DNA of 64,000 nucleotides, from the NCBI RefSeq assembly GCF_003610255.1, contig NZ_RAPS01000001.1, positions 6,227,001 through 6,291,000 of the forward strand, given 5' to 3'. Below, piece by piece: positions 27,801-35,139 of the stretch. The stretch is from Streptomyces sp. TLI_171. Its GTDB lineage: Bacteria > Actinomycetota > Actinomycetes > Streptomycetales > Streptomycetaceae. Each line of letters begins with the position of its first letter. Positions within the stretch are counted from its first letter, which is position 1. The translations under genes were made by a program, and so were the position numbers. Under the pieces are notes generated by a model, which saw only the letters and a list, made by a program, of their open reading frames with translations, was not told the origin of the DNA and made no database searches.

Positions 27801-30186
27801 CCGACCCGTCGTCGGAGTCGAGCTCGGGGACGTCGAACTCGTCGAGAACGTCCTCCTCGACACGCACCCGCCCCTGGGCATCGGGCCCCTCCTGCCACCC
27901 GGCCGTCCAAGCCGCCATCCGCGCCAACTCCCCCGGCTCCGGCACCGCAAACGACATCTCGTCCAGCTCCGAATCCAGCACCTCGTCCGACGCCGGTTCC
28001 GATGCGGGCTCCAGGTTCGATGCCGATCCCACTGCCGGTGTCGGGTCCGGTGACGGCGCGGTGGTGGCGGCCGGGTCGAGGGTGTCCTCGCCGGGGGTCG
28101 GGACCGGTGCCGGGGCCTCGGCCGCAGCCGGCCTGCCCGTGAGCACCGCCAGCACGCTGCCGGCTGCGCCCACCGACTGCACCTCACGCCGTCCCGCCGT
28201 CCCCTGCCCACTTCCCACGGCGCGCGAGGTGCTCGCGAAAGACGCCAAGCGCTCGGCATCAGCGCCGGGGCCGATGCCCGAGGTGACGGTGCGCGGCCCA
28301 AGTGCCGTCCGCGCCACAGTCCGGGCGACAGGATCGCCGACCGGTTGCATGCCGGTGGTCGCCGCGTAGGCCGCAACACCCTCGGTCGGCTGCGCACCGA
28401 AAGCAGCCGCAGCCGGCACGGCACCCCGCAAGTGAAGCTGGCTCTGCCCGGCCACATCCGGCCCGGACCCGACCGCGACCACTCCGCGCGCGGTATTCCG
28501 GTCCCCCGCGACGGGAACAGCGTCCCCAACAGTGGAGGCGAGGCCGGTGAGGGGAACAGTGCCGCTTGCCGCCGGATCCGTCCCCGCGGGGGTGCTGGCC
28601 GGGCCGGCGGGACCGGCGTGCTGGAATACCGGGCCGGACGGGGTGGGGCTGCCCCACACAGGAGCGGACGCGGCCGTGGTCGCCGCGCGCGACGGCAGCG
28701 CCGTCGCCGACGCCGCGGCGTCGACCGGCACGCCGCCACTGCCCGCATTCTCCGCACCGGCGACAGTTCCCGTGACGGCAGCAGCGCTGGTGGCGCGGGT
28801 GCCGGCGGTGGCCGGGGTGCGCGTGTCCGCGGAAGGCGACACGGAAGCATCCGCGGTCTCGGTTCGAGGCAGCGGGGCGGCCGCGGGCAGCGGACCCGCG
28901 GACTGCCGGGCGACAGGCTGCGCCCCAAGCATGGGCACCTGCCCGTCACGAGACGCGGCACGCGCGTCTCCGGAGTCCGCGCTGGAAGCATCCACGGCCG
29001 CGGCCGCGGCCGCGGCCGCGGGCCGGGCAATCCCGGCAACCTCCGAGGGAAGCGCCCTGCCACGGTCGTGCACCTCGCGCGTCCCGACACGGGCCGCCGA
29101 CGTGTCGTCGACACCGATCGCCCGGTCCGACCGCGCAGCCCCCCGCGTGCCCACCGCACCCGTGTCGGCCGCACTGTCCGCCGCACCGAACGCGGTGACG
29201 AGCCCCGGCAGCGAGGCCGGGCCCGTCGCGAGCGCCGCACCCGCAGCGGGAAGCCCGTTCAGGTGGGCCTCAAGACCCTCGAGGCCGTGCCCCTTGTCGA
29301 GGCCCAGGACGCCCTTCGCCCACTGGGCGCCCTCGAAGACGAAATGCTCAAAGACACTGCTCACCCCCGAACCCGCGAAACCCACCGGACTGAACCCCCC
29401 GCCGACCACCGCCGCAACCGCCGCGCTCTCCAACAAGGCCTCGGTGACCGCGTTCGACCCCACACTCCACGGATGGCTGCGCCCCAACCCGGTCTTCGCC
29501 CCCACCGCCTTCGCGAAAGCCGACCCCGACACCACCGAAAGCGCCGGCTTGTGCAAACCCCCGATGAACGCACCCATCGCACCCGACCTGGCGATACCCC
29601 TCCAGTCGTACCCGCGCCGACGAAACCCGCTCGGCGCCCCGTCGATCATGAACGTCTGCGCCGCGAAACTCGTCAACGACTCCGACAACGCCTCCAACGC
29701 CGCCGCCGCACCCAACCGCCCCACCCGCGTCAACCGCACCAGCCGCACCAGCAACCGCACCCGCGCCCGCGCCATCAACAACGCCCGCTGCACACCCGCC
29801 CACGCCGGGAAGAACGGCTCCAACATCTCCAGAACCACAAGCTCCACGAAAAGCTGCACCAGCTCCGCGACCAACTCGACCTTGCCCTCGAAGATCTGCG
29901 ACGCCGTACCACGCTGAACCCCCGACACCGACGACACCTGCCCCCGCACCCCGCGCAGCAGACCCCCGCCACCATCCGTGAACTGCCCCATCGCCCGCAC
30001 GAACTGCTCACGCGTCTCCGAAGGCAAATGCCGCGCCGCATTACGCACCGCATCATCGACATCCGCCTCGAAATCCCGGATCAACGCCCCGACCCGCGCC
30101 AGACCCTCCGACGACTCCAACGCCAACGACGCACTCGCCTGCGGAAAAAACGACCCCGTCAACACAAACATCAAAACATCCAACAC
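21889..30186 (-). CDS. Giant polymorphic toxin-like protein with protein-glutaminase domain
   Basis: About 2,765 residues from GTG 30186 (ATG 30171 is an alternative; an upstream TTG would add a Gly/Trp-rich stretch unlike protein). The N-terminus (VLDVLMFVLTGSFFPQ, helical, then hydrophobic ARVRLLVRLVRL and a Gly-rich AMGAFIGGLHKPALS segment) resembles the WXG100-like/CpnT-type N-termini of actinobacterial polymorphic toxins. A long Ala/Pro/Asp-rich middle holds a large internal duplication and a block of helical repeats. Near the C-terminus a protein-glutaminase domain is clear: YPDDGCQYRAH (Cys2446), WGWHIAP (His2498), VVLDPAL (Asp2518). The His-Asp spacing of 20 fits the known enzyme from Chryseobacterium, which deamidates Gln in proteins. 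About 250 acidic residues follow. ESX-type export and toxicity are inference. Downstream (below 21889) is transposon debris, so no immunity gene is seen. Confidence 0.82.
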   Translation of the reverse strand: MLDVLMFVLTGSFFPQASASLALESSEGLARVGALIRDFEADVDDAVRNAARHLPSETREQFVRAMGQFTDGGGGLLRGVRGQVSSVSGVQRGTASQIFEGKVELVAELVQLFVELVVLEMLEPFFPAWAGVQRALLMARARVRLLVRLVRLTRVGRLGAAAALEALSESLTSFAAQTFMIDGAPSGFRRRGYDWRGIARSGAMGAFIGGLHKPALSVVSGSAFAKAVGAKTGLGRSHPWSVGSNAVTEALLESAAVAAVVGGGFSPVGFAGSGVSSVFEHFVFEGAQWAKGVLGLDKGHGLEGLEAHLNGLPAAGAALATGPASLPGLVTAFGAADSAADTGAVGTRGAARSDRAIGVDDTSAARVGTREVHDRGRALPSEVAGIARPAAAAAAAAVDASSADSGDARAASRDGQVPMLGAQPVARQSAGPLPAAAPLPRTETADASVSPSADTRTPATAGTRATSAAAVTGTVAGAENAGSGGVPVDAAASATALPSRAATTAASAPVWGSPTPSGPVFQHAGPAGPASTPAGTDPAASGTVPLTGLASTVGDAVPVAGDRNTARGVVAVGSGPDVAGQSQLHLRGAVPAAAAFGAQPTEGVAAYAATTGMQPVGDPVARTVARTALGPRTVTSGIGPGADAERLASFASTSRAVGSGQGTAGRREVQSVGAAGSVLAVLTGRPAAAEAPAPVPTPGEDTLDPAATTAPSPDPTPAVGSASNLEPASEPASDEVLDSELDEMSFAVPEPGELARMAAWTAGWQEGPDAQGRVRVEEDVLDEFDVPELDSDDGSDDGFVTDEEDDGDGFGFASDVDVAALDEDFAADYADVRALWEGLKDVAGDTLAGALYVEAYQVAPRLSAKPSRRVVIGDYEELRARRLQALRAAHDLHRAPKKARSDLAALTGSDTEWVGLLGGVKRPRKRHAGPGESSTTDTTTASVTQSEDAGPSSSRSWSVVARNGPAGDASVQDTTAGTVSGGSAVDAAPPARNTADRSGVVVAGGVSAVLSGGGSSQGNLAGSGVGLGPEGVVPTRGDGRDAGGDVGGVFGGYVDAWLEVGGGVWGPVSPGNGKEKGRAHPVWEERDPERVREHLVSLVGEEEADGLVADAWMLIGPLLSGLRLLAGTDPVTQVVLRRRALLAGVTAYALHADPETTRAVVSARTPRATQHTTAIPAGAPRTPARGPRTPGLSALARRGDRRALLNHPRVSGRGDLADLIEAHPTLVGAATMQSAVWQAVLKAPALARFLTVSGNVTVEQLRVLMKSNSGVSRLIPWIDGLSDGVAGALTVQQVREYFLQLGGTSSERAENVIRPNNAALNSIIVAIDCNSVRVAGVLHDRWPKLARLLDANRGLIGHLTNENVLGAALFRVPALCDWLRTTGADRDIITTGISNLRYGNRLFLAVLADLSTNVAQGLTVDQVELLYQHYRQTTTPHPAGLISSMPDVAGPVAPAAGAAEAGSDADLGVGGVPGFSEVVSSLGVDEDAAVSSSVVSLGGEGRDENYLLREALLAVHGNLFNDLVSDSLLWRAFEANPGLVRVMTRASSDAVERLRNSWVLPVVASSEVVRTVTDASLEEYLSVFGVLNGSLGSGVGSASSSRGSGSGPVGGARARRGGGSEDGGSAGSSAGVPPGSERRPQGVPVARATEGVAADAAATGMQAVGHSVAQIAGWTAPGPRPVTSGPDAEVDVERLAAPASASRTADSGRETAGPRDVQSSTAASSVLAALTGRSAAAGAPVPVPTTVGDTATTLPTPAPAVEWAVESAQTLESASESVPGKVPGEVPFAVPGREEPTGTAAWQAGPDAREWARLDEDVLDEDDVPEGGGPSGSRSGVAARSGPVGETGVRDGAAGAVSTDSVMNPALPVRDTADRSSPAVAEQVFAVLSGSDTSRHNPEGSSNAARPEAVVGTRGTEADRDTGGVFGEYLDAWLRARHGAEDPASPGTEKGKGRAHPVWDEAEPEAVWEHLVSLVGQEEAGGLMAGGWTLIRPFLSGARLLVGTDTASVDERRWRGLLAAVTAYSLHVDRDATRAELGARVPLTPWDNPGLPAGALRTAAATGSRITDSLSQDVASTARSLLGSAPETGVPHGLAAPSGAVTTAVSAAAAPDGDGAQSTRVGAAAVAAGEESSGHGPQPSSMTITNVIAALSGEPSESGTTILGPHAGEGEPDSMADDGSAGTAISSTLLGRVARRKNISPLLLSNTSIEAGTRKRVELGLPKSEAEELTDRLAALLDAELLDEAGLQVWITDLCRLNPHAAEQFDETFEFRHRYAPVEAVIEAAGRGLLAEHLALELLGALHEAWQPPRVTDWLSAVALDGRPDPSPTPQIVALVAAVHEDLTRVGAGGSAKALRRIGALDRDLRALWALQRVWRQAYGTQLREELVSAFPGAEDQIAHLLAETTLDAVPAEVVDEWHQNLSRAHVLHPHQGPISLAYDYPDDGCQYRAHEATLLLHRWGAAVSKVVVVRRAGLSVTTENADGATPTRPGKVTWGWHIAPAVHRIKPDSTRQLVVLDPALSTEALPLDAWATAAGGSEKHANIYRGTLEQVREQILDDQERSFAEHTAVAVLPATVGSFEVGREAATLEDLDEQFRRWQITEILAAYSQQAADRRLARELDSFLRNPQHHGLAPEERSAALEQWLNGRSLHVATLRRYSRTAAALKEFTAPRTRLNALAVRALDRSDEAGWEDSDAELDTWESVAEIALHRGPVPGAGGEDFESLLSDHHQGGVRAFVDSDDEFEGEYDEGEDPSDLAAVPWGV

Positions 30187-30444
30187 CGAGCCACGCCCCA
30201 CCACCGGCTCAGCCACCACCACACACCACCCCCCACACCCACCCCAGCCGAAAACACCCCCACCAACCCACCAACACAACCCTGCACACCAGAACAAATG
30301 TCAGGAACGGCCCCACGATCCCCGACCGGGGTACATCACCTACGGACACCAGACCCTGCCCGAACGAACACAAAGGGGTGAACCGCCCGGTCTTCGGGGT
30401 CTGTAAAGGAACGGTGTAACTCCCGATCAAGGAAGTAGCACCTG

Positions 30445-31740
30445 ATGACAGACGTGACCGTCTCGGCTGAGGCCGTGGAGGCCGTGCGGCCGGTGGAGTT
30501 GCAGTCGGACGCCTTGGGCGACCAGTTGATCGGGCAGTTGGTCGACCGGGCCCGCGCGAGCGGGCTGCAGCTCACCGGCGCCGGAGGTCTGCTCCAGCAG
30601 CTGACGAAGAAGCTCCTGGAGTCCGCGCTCGAAGGTGAGATGACGGATCACCTCGGCTACGGGAAGCACGACCCGGCCGGGGCCGGCAGCGGGAACTCGC
30701 GCAACGGCGTCCGGTCGAAGACCGTGCTGACCGAGGTCGGCCCGGTCGAGATCGACGTCCCCCGGGACAGGGAGGGCTCGTTCGAGCCGCAACTGGTCCG
30801 CAAGCGTCAGCGGCGCCTGTCCGGCGTCGACGAGATGGTGCTGTCGCTGTCCGCCCGCGGCCTGACGCACGGTGAGATCTCCGCGCACCTGGCCGACGTC
30901 TACGGCGCGGACGTGTCGAAGCAGACCATCTCCACCATTACCGACCAGGTGATCGAAGGCATGACCGAGTGGCAGAACCGGCCCCTCGACCCGGTCTATC
31001 AGGTGGTGTTCATCGACTGCGTGCACGTGAAGCTCCGCGACGGCCAGGTCGCCAACCGGCCGATCTACGTCGCCCTCGCGGTCACCGTCGAGGGCACCCG
31101 CGAGATCCTCGGGCTCTGGGCCGGTGACGGCGGCGAGGGCGCCAAGTACTGGCTGCACGTGCTGACCGAGATCAAGAACCGCGGCGTCGCGGACGTCTGC
31201 ATGGTCGTCTGCGACGGTCTGAAGGCGCTGCCGGACGCCATCGCCGCGGTCTGGCCGCAGGCCGTCACCCAGACCTGCATCGTCCACCTGATCCGGGCCT
31301 CGTTCCGCTACGCGGCCCGGCAGGACTGGGACAAGATCTCCAAGGCGCTCAAGCCCGTCTACACGGCGCCGACCGAGGACGCCGCACTCGAGCGGTTCGT
31401 GGAGTTCTCCGAGGCATGGGGCAGGAAGTATCCGGCGATCGTGCGGCTCTGGGAGAACGCCTGGGCCGAGTTCGTGCCCTTCCTGAGCTTCGACGCCGAG
31501 GTCCGCCGGGTCATCTGCACCACGAACGCGATCGAGTCGGTGAACGCCCGGATCCGCAAGGCCGTCCGCTCGCGCGGGCACTTCCCGAACGAGCAGGCGG
31601 CCCTGAAGTGCGTCTACATGGCAATCATGTCGCTCGACCCGACCGGAGCCGGCCGCAAACGCTGGACGACCCGCTGGAAGGCCGCACTCAACGCCTTCGA
31701 GATCGCCTCCGACGGCCGACTCTCCATCGGCCGCCGCTAA
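30445..31740 (+). CDS. IS256-family transposase
   Basis: 431 residues, full length (Transposase_mut family). ATG with AAGGAAG upstream. The acidic residues are visible in VVFIDCVHVKLRDG, VCDGLKALPDAI and TTNAIESVNARIRK, with the family's QTCIVHLIRASFRYA between them. It lies between the giant glutaminase gene and the integrase gene and appears functional. Confidence 0.95.
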   Translation: MTDVTVSAEAVEAVRPVELQSDALGDQLIGQLVDRARASGLQLTGAGGLLQQLTKKLLESALEGEMTDHLGYGKHDPAGAGSGNSRNGVRSKTVLTEVGPVEIDVPRDREGSFEPQLVRKRQRRLSGVDEMVLSLSARGLTHGEISAHLADVYGADVSKQTISTITDQVIEGMTEWQNRPLDPVYQVVFIDCVHVKLRDGQVANRPIYVALAVTVEGTREILGLWAGDGGEGAKYWLHVLTEIKNRGVADVCMVVCDGLKALPDAIAAVWPQAVTQTCIVHLIRASFRYAARQDWDKISKALKPVYTAPTEDAALERFVEFSEAWGRKYPAIVRLWENAWAEFVPFLSFDAEVRRVICTTNAIESVNARIRKAVRSRGHFPNEQAALKCVYMAIMSLDPTGAGRKRWTTRWKAALNAFEIASDGRLSIGRR

Positions 31741-31770
31741 CTCAACCCACCCGAGTTACACCGTTCACTG

Positions 31771-33401
31771 GGCTCTGTCCCGTAATCGGTGGTGACGAGG
31801 TGTGACGGTCGTCGTTGGCATGGTGTGCGTGATGTCAACAAGCTTGTGGGCGTGGTGTTTTCGGGCCTGTCAGCCTTGGTCGTCGAGGGTGTGGCGGACG
31901 AGGGCGAGGTCATCCGGGTGTCGGCGCGGACGCGGGACAATCCGGTGCCGTGCCCGGCGTGCGGGCGGCCGTCGGGGCGGGTGCACGGCTTCCACGGGCG
32001 GAGGGTCGCGGACGTCCCGGTCGACGGGCGGAGGGTCGTGGTGTCGGTGCGGCTGCGGCGGCTGGTGTGCCCAGTGCTCGGCTGCTCGCGGCAGACGTTC
32101 CGCGAGCAGGTCCCCGGCGTCGTGGAGCGCTACCAGCGCCGCACCAGACGACTTTCCGACCAACTCGGTGCCGTGGTCAAGGAGTTAGCGGGCCGGGCGG
32201 GTGCCCGCCTCTCTCGCGCGCTGACGTGCGCAATCTCCCGCTCGACCGCCCTTCGTCTACTGATGCGCCAGACGCTGCCGCCCCGTCGCGTCCCGCGCGT
32301 GCTCGGCGTCGACGACTTCGCCCTCAAGCGCCGGCACCGCTACGCGACCGTGCTCATCGACGCCGAGACCGGCGAGCGGATCGACGTCCTGCCCGGCCGC
32401 ACCACCCAGGCCCTGACCGCGTGGCTGCACGAGCACCCCGCGATCGAGGTGGTCTGCCGGGACGGATCCGGCTGCTACGGAGAGGCGATCCGCCAGGCCC
32501 TGCCCGAAGCGGTGCAGGTCAGCGACAGATGGCACCTCTGGTCGAACCTGTGCCACAGGGTCTTGGCCGAGGTCCGCTCCCACGCCGCCTGCTGGGCCAC
32601 CGCCGTGAACCCCGTCCGACCCGGTGGCATGCGCGAGCAGACCACCCGCGAGCGGTGGCACAAGGTCCACGACCTGCTCGGCCAGGGCGTCGGCCTGCTC
32701 GAATGCGCCCGCAGACTCGACGTCGCCCTGAACACCGTCAAGCGGTACTCCCGCATGAAGGAGCCCACTGGCGATCACCGCGCGCCTCGCTACAAGCCCA
32801 CGCTCGTCGACCCTTACCGCGAGCACCTGCGCAGGCGCCGGGCCGAGGACCCCGCAGTGCCGGTCACCCACCTCCTGCGCGAGATCAAGGAACTCGGCTA
32901 TACCGGCAGCGCGAACCTGCTGGTCCGCTACCTCACCCAAGGCCGCGCCGAGGGCGACAGGCCCGTCACCACGCCGAAGCACTTCGCCCGCCTCCTGCTC
33001 ACCCGCCCCGAGAACCTCCGCGACAAGGACACCTCACTCCTGCAGGAACTCGTCCAGACCTGCCCCGAGATGGCCGAACTCGCATGCCTCACGCACGAGT
33101 TCGCCACGCTGCTGGCACCGGCCGAGGGCAACGCCGCAAAGCTCACCGACTGGATCACCAAGGTCCGCACCGCCGACCTTCCCCAGCTGCACTCCTTCGC
33201 CAAAGGTCTCGAACTCGACCGCACCGCCGTCAATGCCGGACTCACCCTCCCCTACAGCAACGGCCGCACCGAGGGCGTCAACACCCGAACCAAACGGATC
33301 ATGCGGCAGATGCACGGCCGAGCCGGCTTCCCTCTGCTCCGCCACCGAATCCTCCTCCCGTGATCACCACACAGCGTCACCACCGATTACGGGACAGAGC
33401 C
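31771..33401 (+). mobile_element. ISL3-family insertion sequence
   Basis: 1,631 bp with perfect 26-bp inverted repeats (31771-31796 and 33376-33401, beginning GGCTCTGTCCCGTAATCGG). It is flanked by an exact 8-bp target duplication GTTCACTG (31763-31770 and 33402-33409), typical of ISL3. The duplication lies inside the IS256 terminal repeat, so ISL3 arrived second. Confidence 0.96.
31825..33363 (+). CDS. ISL3-family transposase
   Basis: About 512 residues from GTG 31825; an earlier in-frame GTG would lie in the terminal repeat. N-terminal zinc-ribbon CPACGRPSGRVHGFHGR, then HTH, then DDE core with GVDDFALKRRHRYATVL (Asp), CRDGSGCYGEAI (Asp) and LPYSNGRTEGVNTRTKRI (Glu). Full length and undamaged. 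Confidence 0.93.
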   Translation: MRDVNKLVGVVFSGLSALVVEGVADEGEVIRVSARTRDNPVPCPACGRPSGRVHGFHGRRVADVPVDGRRVVVSVRLRRLVCPVLGCSRQTFREQVPGVVERYQRRTRRLSDQLGAVVKELAGRAGARLSRALTCAISRSTALRLLMRQTLPPRRVPRVLGVDDFALKRRHRYATVLIDAETGERIDVLPGRTTQALTAWLHEHPAIEVVCRDGSGCYGEAIRQALPEAVQVSDRWHLWSNLCHRVLAEVRSHAACWATAVNPVRPGGMREQTTRERWHKVHDLLGQGVGLLECARRLDVALNTVKRYSRMKEPTGDHRAPRYKPTLVDPYREHLRRRRAEDPAVPVTHLLREIKELGYTGSANLLVRYLTQGRAEGDRPVTTPKHFARLLLTRPENLRDKDTSLLQELVQTCPEMAELACLTHEFATLLAPAEGNAAKLTDWITKVRTADLPQLHSFAKGLELDRTAVNAGLTLPYSNGRTEGVNTRTKRIMRQMHGRAGFPLLRHRILLP

Positions 33402-33429
33402 GTTCACTGGACAGACCCGAAGCATACGG

Positions 33430-34611
33430 TTATGCGGCTACGGGCATGGGGTTCTCGCCTCCGTCATCCCTGCTGAAGTGCGTCTGGGTTCGGCCTGCTT
33501 GGGCGCGGTCGAGTGCTTGGGAGAGGGCGTGGACGGCTTGGTCGGCGGAGTCCTTGAAGAGGTGGCCGTAGAGGTTGATGGTGGTGGCGAGGGTGGAGTG
33601 GCGCAGTGTCTTGGAGACGATGGCGAGGGGGATGCCTTCGGCGATCATGATGCTGGCGGCGGTGTGGCGCAGGTCGTGCAGGCCGATGGCGGGCAGGCTG
33701 ATCTCTGCTGCCCGCTTGCGGAGTTGGTCGAGGACCCACTGGGGTCGCAGGGGAGCGCCGCCTGGTGTCGAGAAGACGAGTCCTTCGAGTCGGCCTTCGG
33801 GGTGGGCGCTCATCTGGAGGGCGGCTTGGCGGTGGAGGGCTGCGACGACCCGAGGGGAGAGGCTGATCCAGGCGCGGCTGGCCGGTGTCTTGGGCTTGCC
33901 GAGGGTGAGTTTGCCGTTGTCGATGGCGGCGAGGGTCCAGCGGACGAAGAGCTTGCGGTCCATGACGTGGACGTCGTCCCAGTGGAGGGCGAGGGCTTCG
34001 CCGCGTCGCATGCCGGTGCCGAGCATGACCTCGAACAGGTTGGTGAGCTGGTCGGCGTAGTGCTCCTTGTCGGCGGGGTTGTAGCGCAGGCGCCAGGAGC
34101 GCACGGCGGCGTTCAGGGCGTTGCGCAGGGTGGAGGCGGCCCGGTAGACGGTGACCGCGCCTCGGCCGGCGTCGAGTTGAGCGGTGATCCACGCGTCGAT
34201 GTGCTCGGGCCGCAGGTCCAGGAGCCGCCGATGGCCGAACGCCGGGACGAGGTCGCGCTCCACGCACGCCCGGTAGCCCGCGTACGTGTTCGGCGCCAAC
34301 CGCACCTTCTGCAGGACCAGCCACTCCCGCAGGAAGCTCGCCACCGTGGTGCGCCGGTTCTCGTAGACGCCGCGCAGCTCGCCGTCGAGCACGGCCCTCA
34401 TCTCCCGGGTGGCTTCGGCGCGGGTGGCGAACCCGCCCCGGCGGCGGGTGCGGCGCCGTCCTTCGTCGGGGGTGAGGTCGACGCAGTAGGTCCATGTCCC
34501 GTGCTTCACATCCGCGGTCAGTAGCGGGCACCACGGCCCGAGTTGCTTGCCAGCGCCGTCCTTGCAGCCGCATCGCCGGTACACCCTGCCCCGCTGTGAA
34601 CGCTGTCCCAT
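33430..34611 (-). CDS. int: Tyrosine recombinase / phage-type integrase
   Basis: 393 residues from ATG 34611 (GAGGAGAGG upstream; upstream in-frame codons rejected). N-terminal arm-binding-like region with CGCKD and C-P residues, SAM-like core-binding domain (about 95-170), catalytic domain with Arg202 in GTGMRRGEALAL, HDLRH (His312, Arg315), His338 in LRHSTL and Tyr348 in INLYGHLF. The linker between NPADK and EHYADQL is very short compared with similar integrases, suggesting an in-frame loss of roughly 30-40 residues. It lies about 430 bp from a tRNA-Pro fragment, the likely attachment site. No excisionase gene was found. Confidence 0.92.
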   Translation of the reverse strand: MGQRSQRGRVYRRCGCKDGAGKQLGPWCPLLTADVKHGTWTYCVDLTPDEGRRRTRRRGGFATRAEATREMRAVLDGELRGVYENRRTTVASFLREWLVLQKVRLAPNTYAGYRACVERDLVPAFGHRRLLDLRPEHIDAWITAQLDAGRGAVTVYRAASTLRNALNAAVRSWRLRYNPADKEHYADQLTNLFEVMLGTGMRRGEALALHWDDVHVMDRKLFVRWTLAAIDNGKLTLGKPKTPASRAWISLSPRVVAALHRQAALQMSAHPEGRLEGLVFSTPGGAPLRPQWVLDQLRKRAAEISLPAIGLHDLRHTAASIMIAEGIPLAIVSKTLRHSTLATTINLYGHLFKDSADQAVHALSQALDRAQAGRTQTHFSRDDGGENPMPVAA

Positions 34612-35039
34612 GAACCTCTCCTCGCGCTCGGTTCTCTCCGGCACCAAGGTTCGCTGGCCTGTTCGGCGTGCCGGCAGGGCGCGGGGAGTGGGACGCGAAG
34701 CACGCAATGGCTGCCTGGCGGCGACACACGCCAGGCAACACACCGGGAGGAAGATCACAGCGCCTGGCAGATGGGTAGAGGGTGCTCCCGTGCGTCCGGG
34801 GGCAGGGGTCGTAGGGTTCGGTGGGTCGGCTTCTTCGATCGGGTGATGGTCGGCTGCCGGTTGTTTTCTGGGGAACCGCTGGAGCCTTGCATCCAGCGCC
34901 TTGGCGGGGGCTGCCTCTCACGCGCCTCTCACGGACTGGGTGTCACGAGGCGGTATCGGGCATCATGGAGGCTGGACGTGACAGGCCCTGACCTGCGGTA
35001 TTCGGATGGGTGAGCATCAGTCAGACGCCAGTTCGGACG
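34612..35039. other. Region between integrase and att site
   Basis: About 430 bp with no supported gene. It should hold the integrase promoter and arm-type sites next to the attachment core. No excisionase-like small gene is evident. Confidence 0.5.
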
Positions 35040-35081
35040 CTGGGGGTCAAGGGGTCGCAGGTTCAAATCCTGTCGTCCCGA
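35040..35081 (+). other. tRNA-Pro(GGG) 3' fragment, likely integration attachment site (att)
   Basis: Matches the 3' half of an actinomycete tRNA-Pro(GGG): the CTGGGGG anticodon loop, the 3' anticodon strand TCAAG, variable loop, T-arm GCAGG-TTCAAAT-CCTGT, acceptor strand CGTCCCG and discriminator A. The 5' half (D-arm, 5' acceptor strand) is not present upstream. Such fragments remain at one end of elements that integrate into tRNA genes; the intact tRNA would lie at the other end, left of the window. Confidence 0.82.
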
Positions 35082-35094
35082 CAGAGATGTCGGA

Positions 35095-35130
35095 AGCCCG
35101 CTGAACTGGAGAGATCCGGGTCAGCGGGCT
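35095..35130 (+). terminator. Rho-independent-type hairpin after the tRNA fragment
   Basis: Perfect 10-bp stem AGCCCGCTGA / TCAGCGGGCT with a 16-base loop, followed by TCTT. It would be the original terminator of the tRNA-Pro transcript on the chromosomal side. Confidence 0.7.
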
Positions 35131-35139
35131 TCTTCGTGC

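Larger units (their letters stand above)
30397..33418 (+). mobile_element. IS256-family element with an ISL3 inserted in its right end
   Basis: Left end (from about 30397) and right end (to about 33418) share GGTCTGT...GAACGGTGTAACTC as inverted repeats. The right repeat is itself interrupted at 31771-33401 by an ISL3 element. Without that the IS256 would be about 1.4 kb. The exact outer base is uncertain by a few positions because similarity extends into the flanks; no target duplication was confirmed. Confidence 0.85.

Noticed and set aside
26407..28053. Long plus-strand open frame opposite the glutaminase gene
   Set aside because: It is the antisense of a coding region with high third-position GC; its protein is Arg/Pro/His-rich with no domain likeness.
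30187..30297. N-terminal extension of the glutaminase protein from a TTG at 30297
   Set aside because: The extra residues are a Gly/Trp/Cys-rich run typical of translated non-coding GC-rich DNA, and family members begin near the VLDVLMFVLTG segment.
34612..35039. Possible excisionase gene between integrase and att
   Set aside because: No small frame with a ribosome site and HTH/winged-helix pattern was found.
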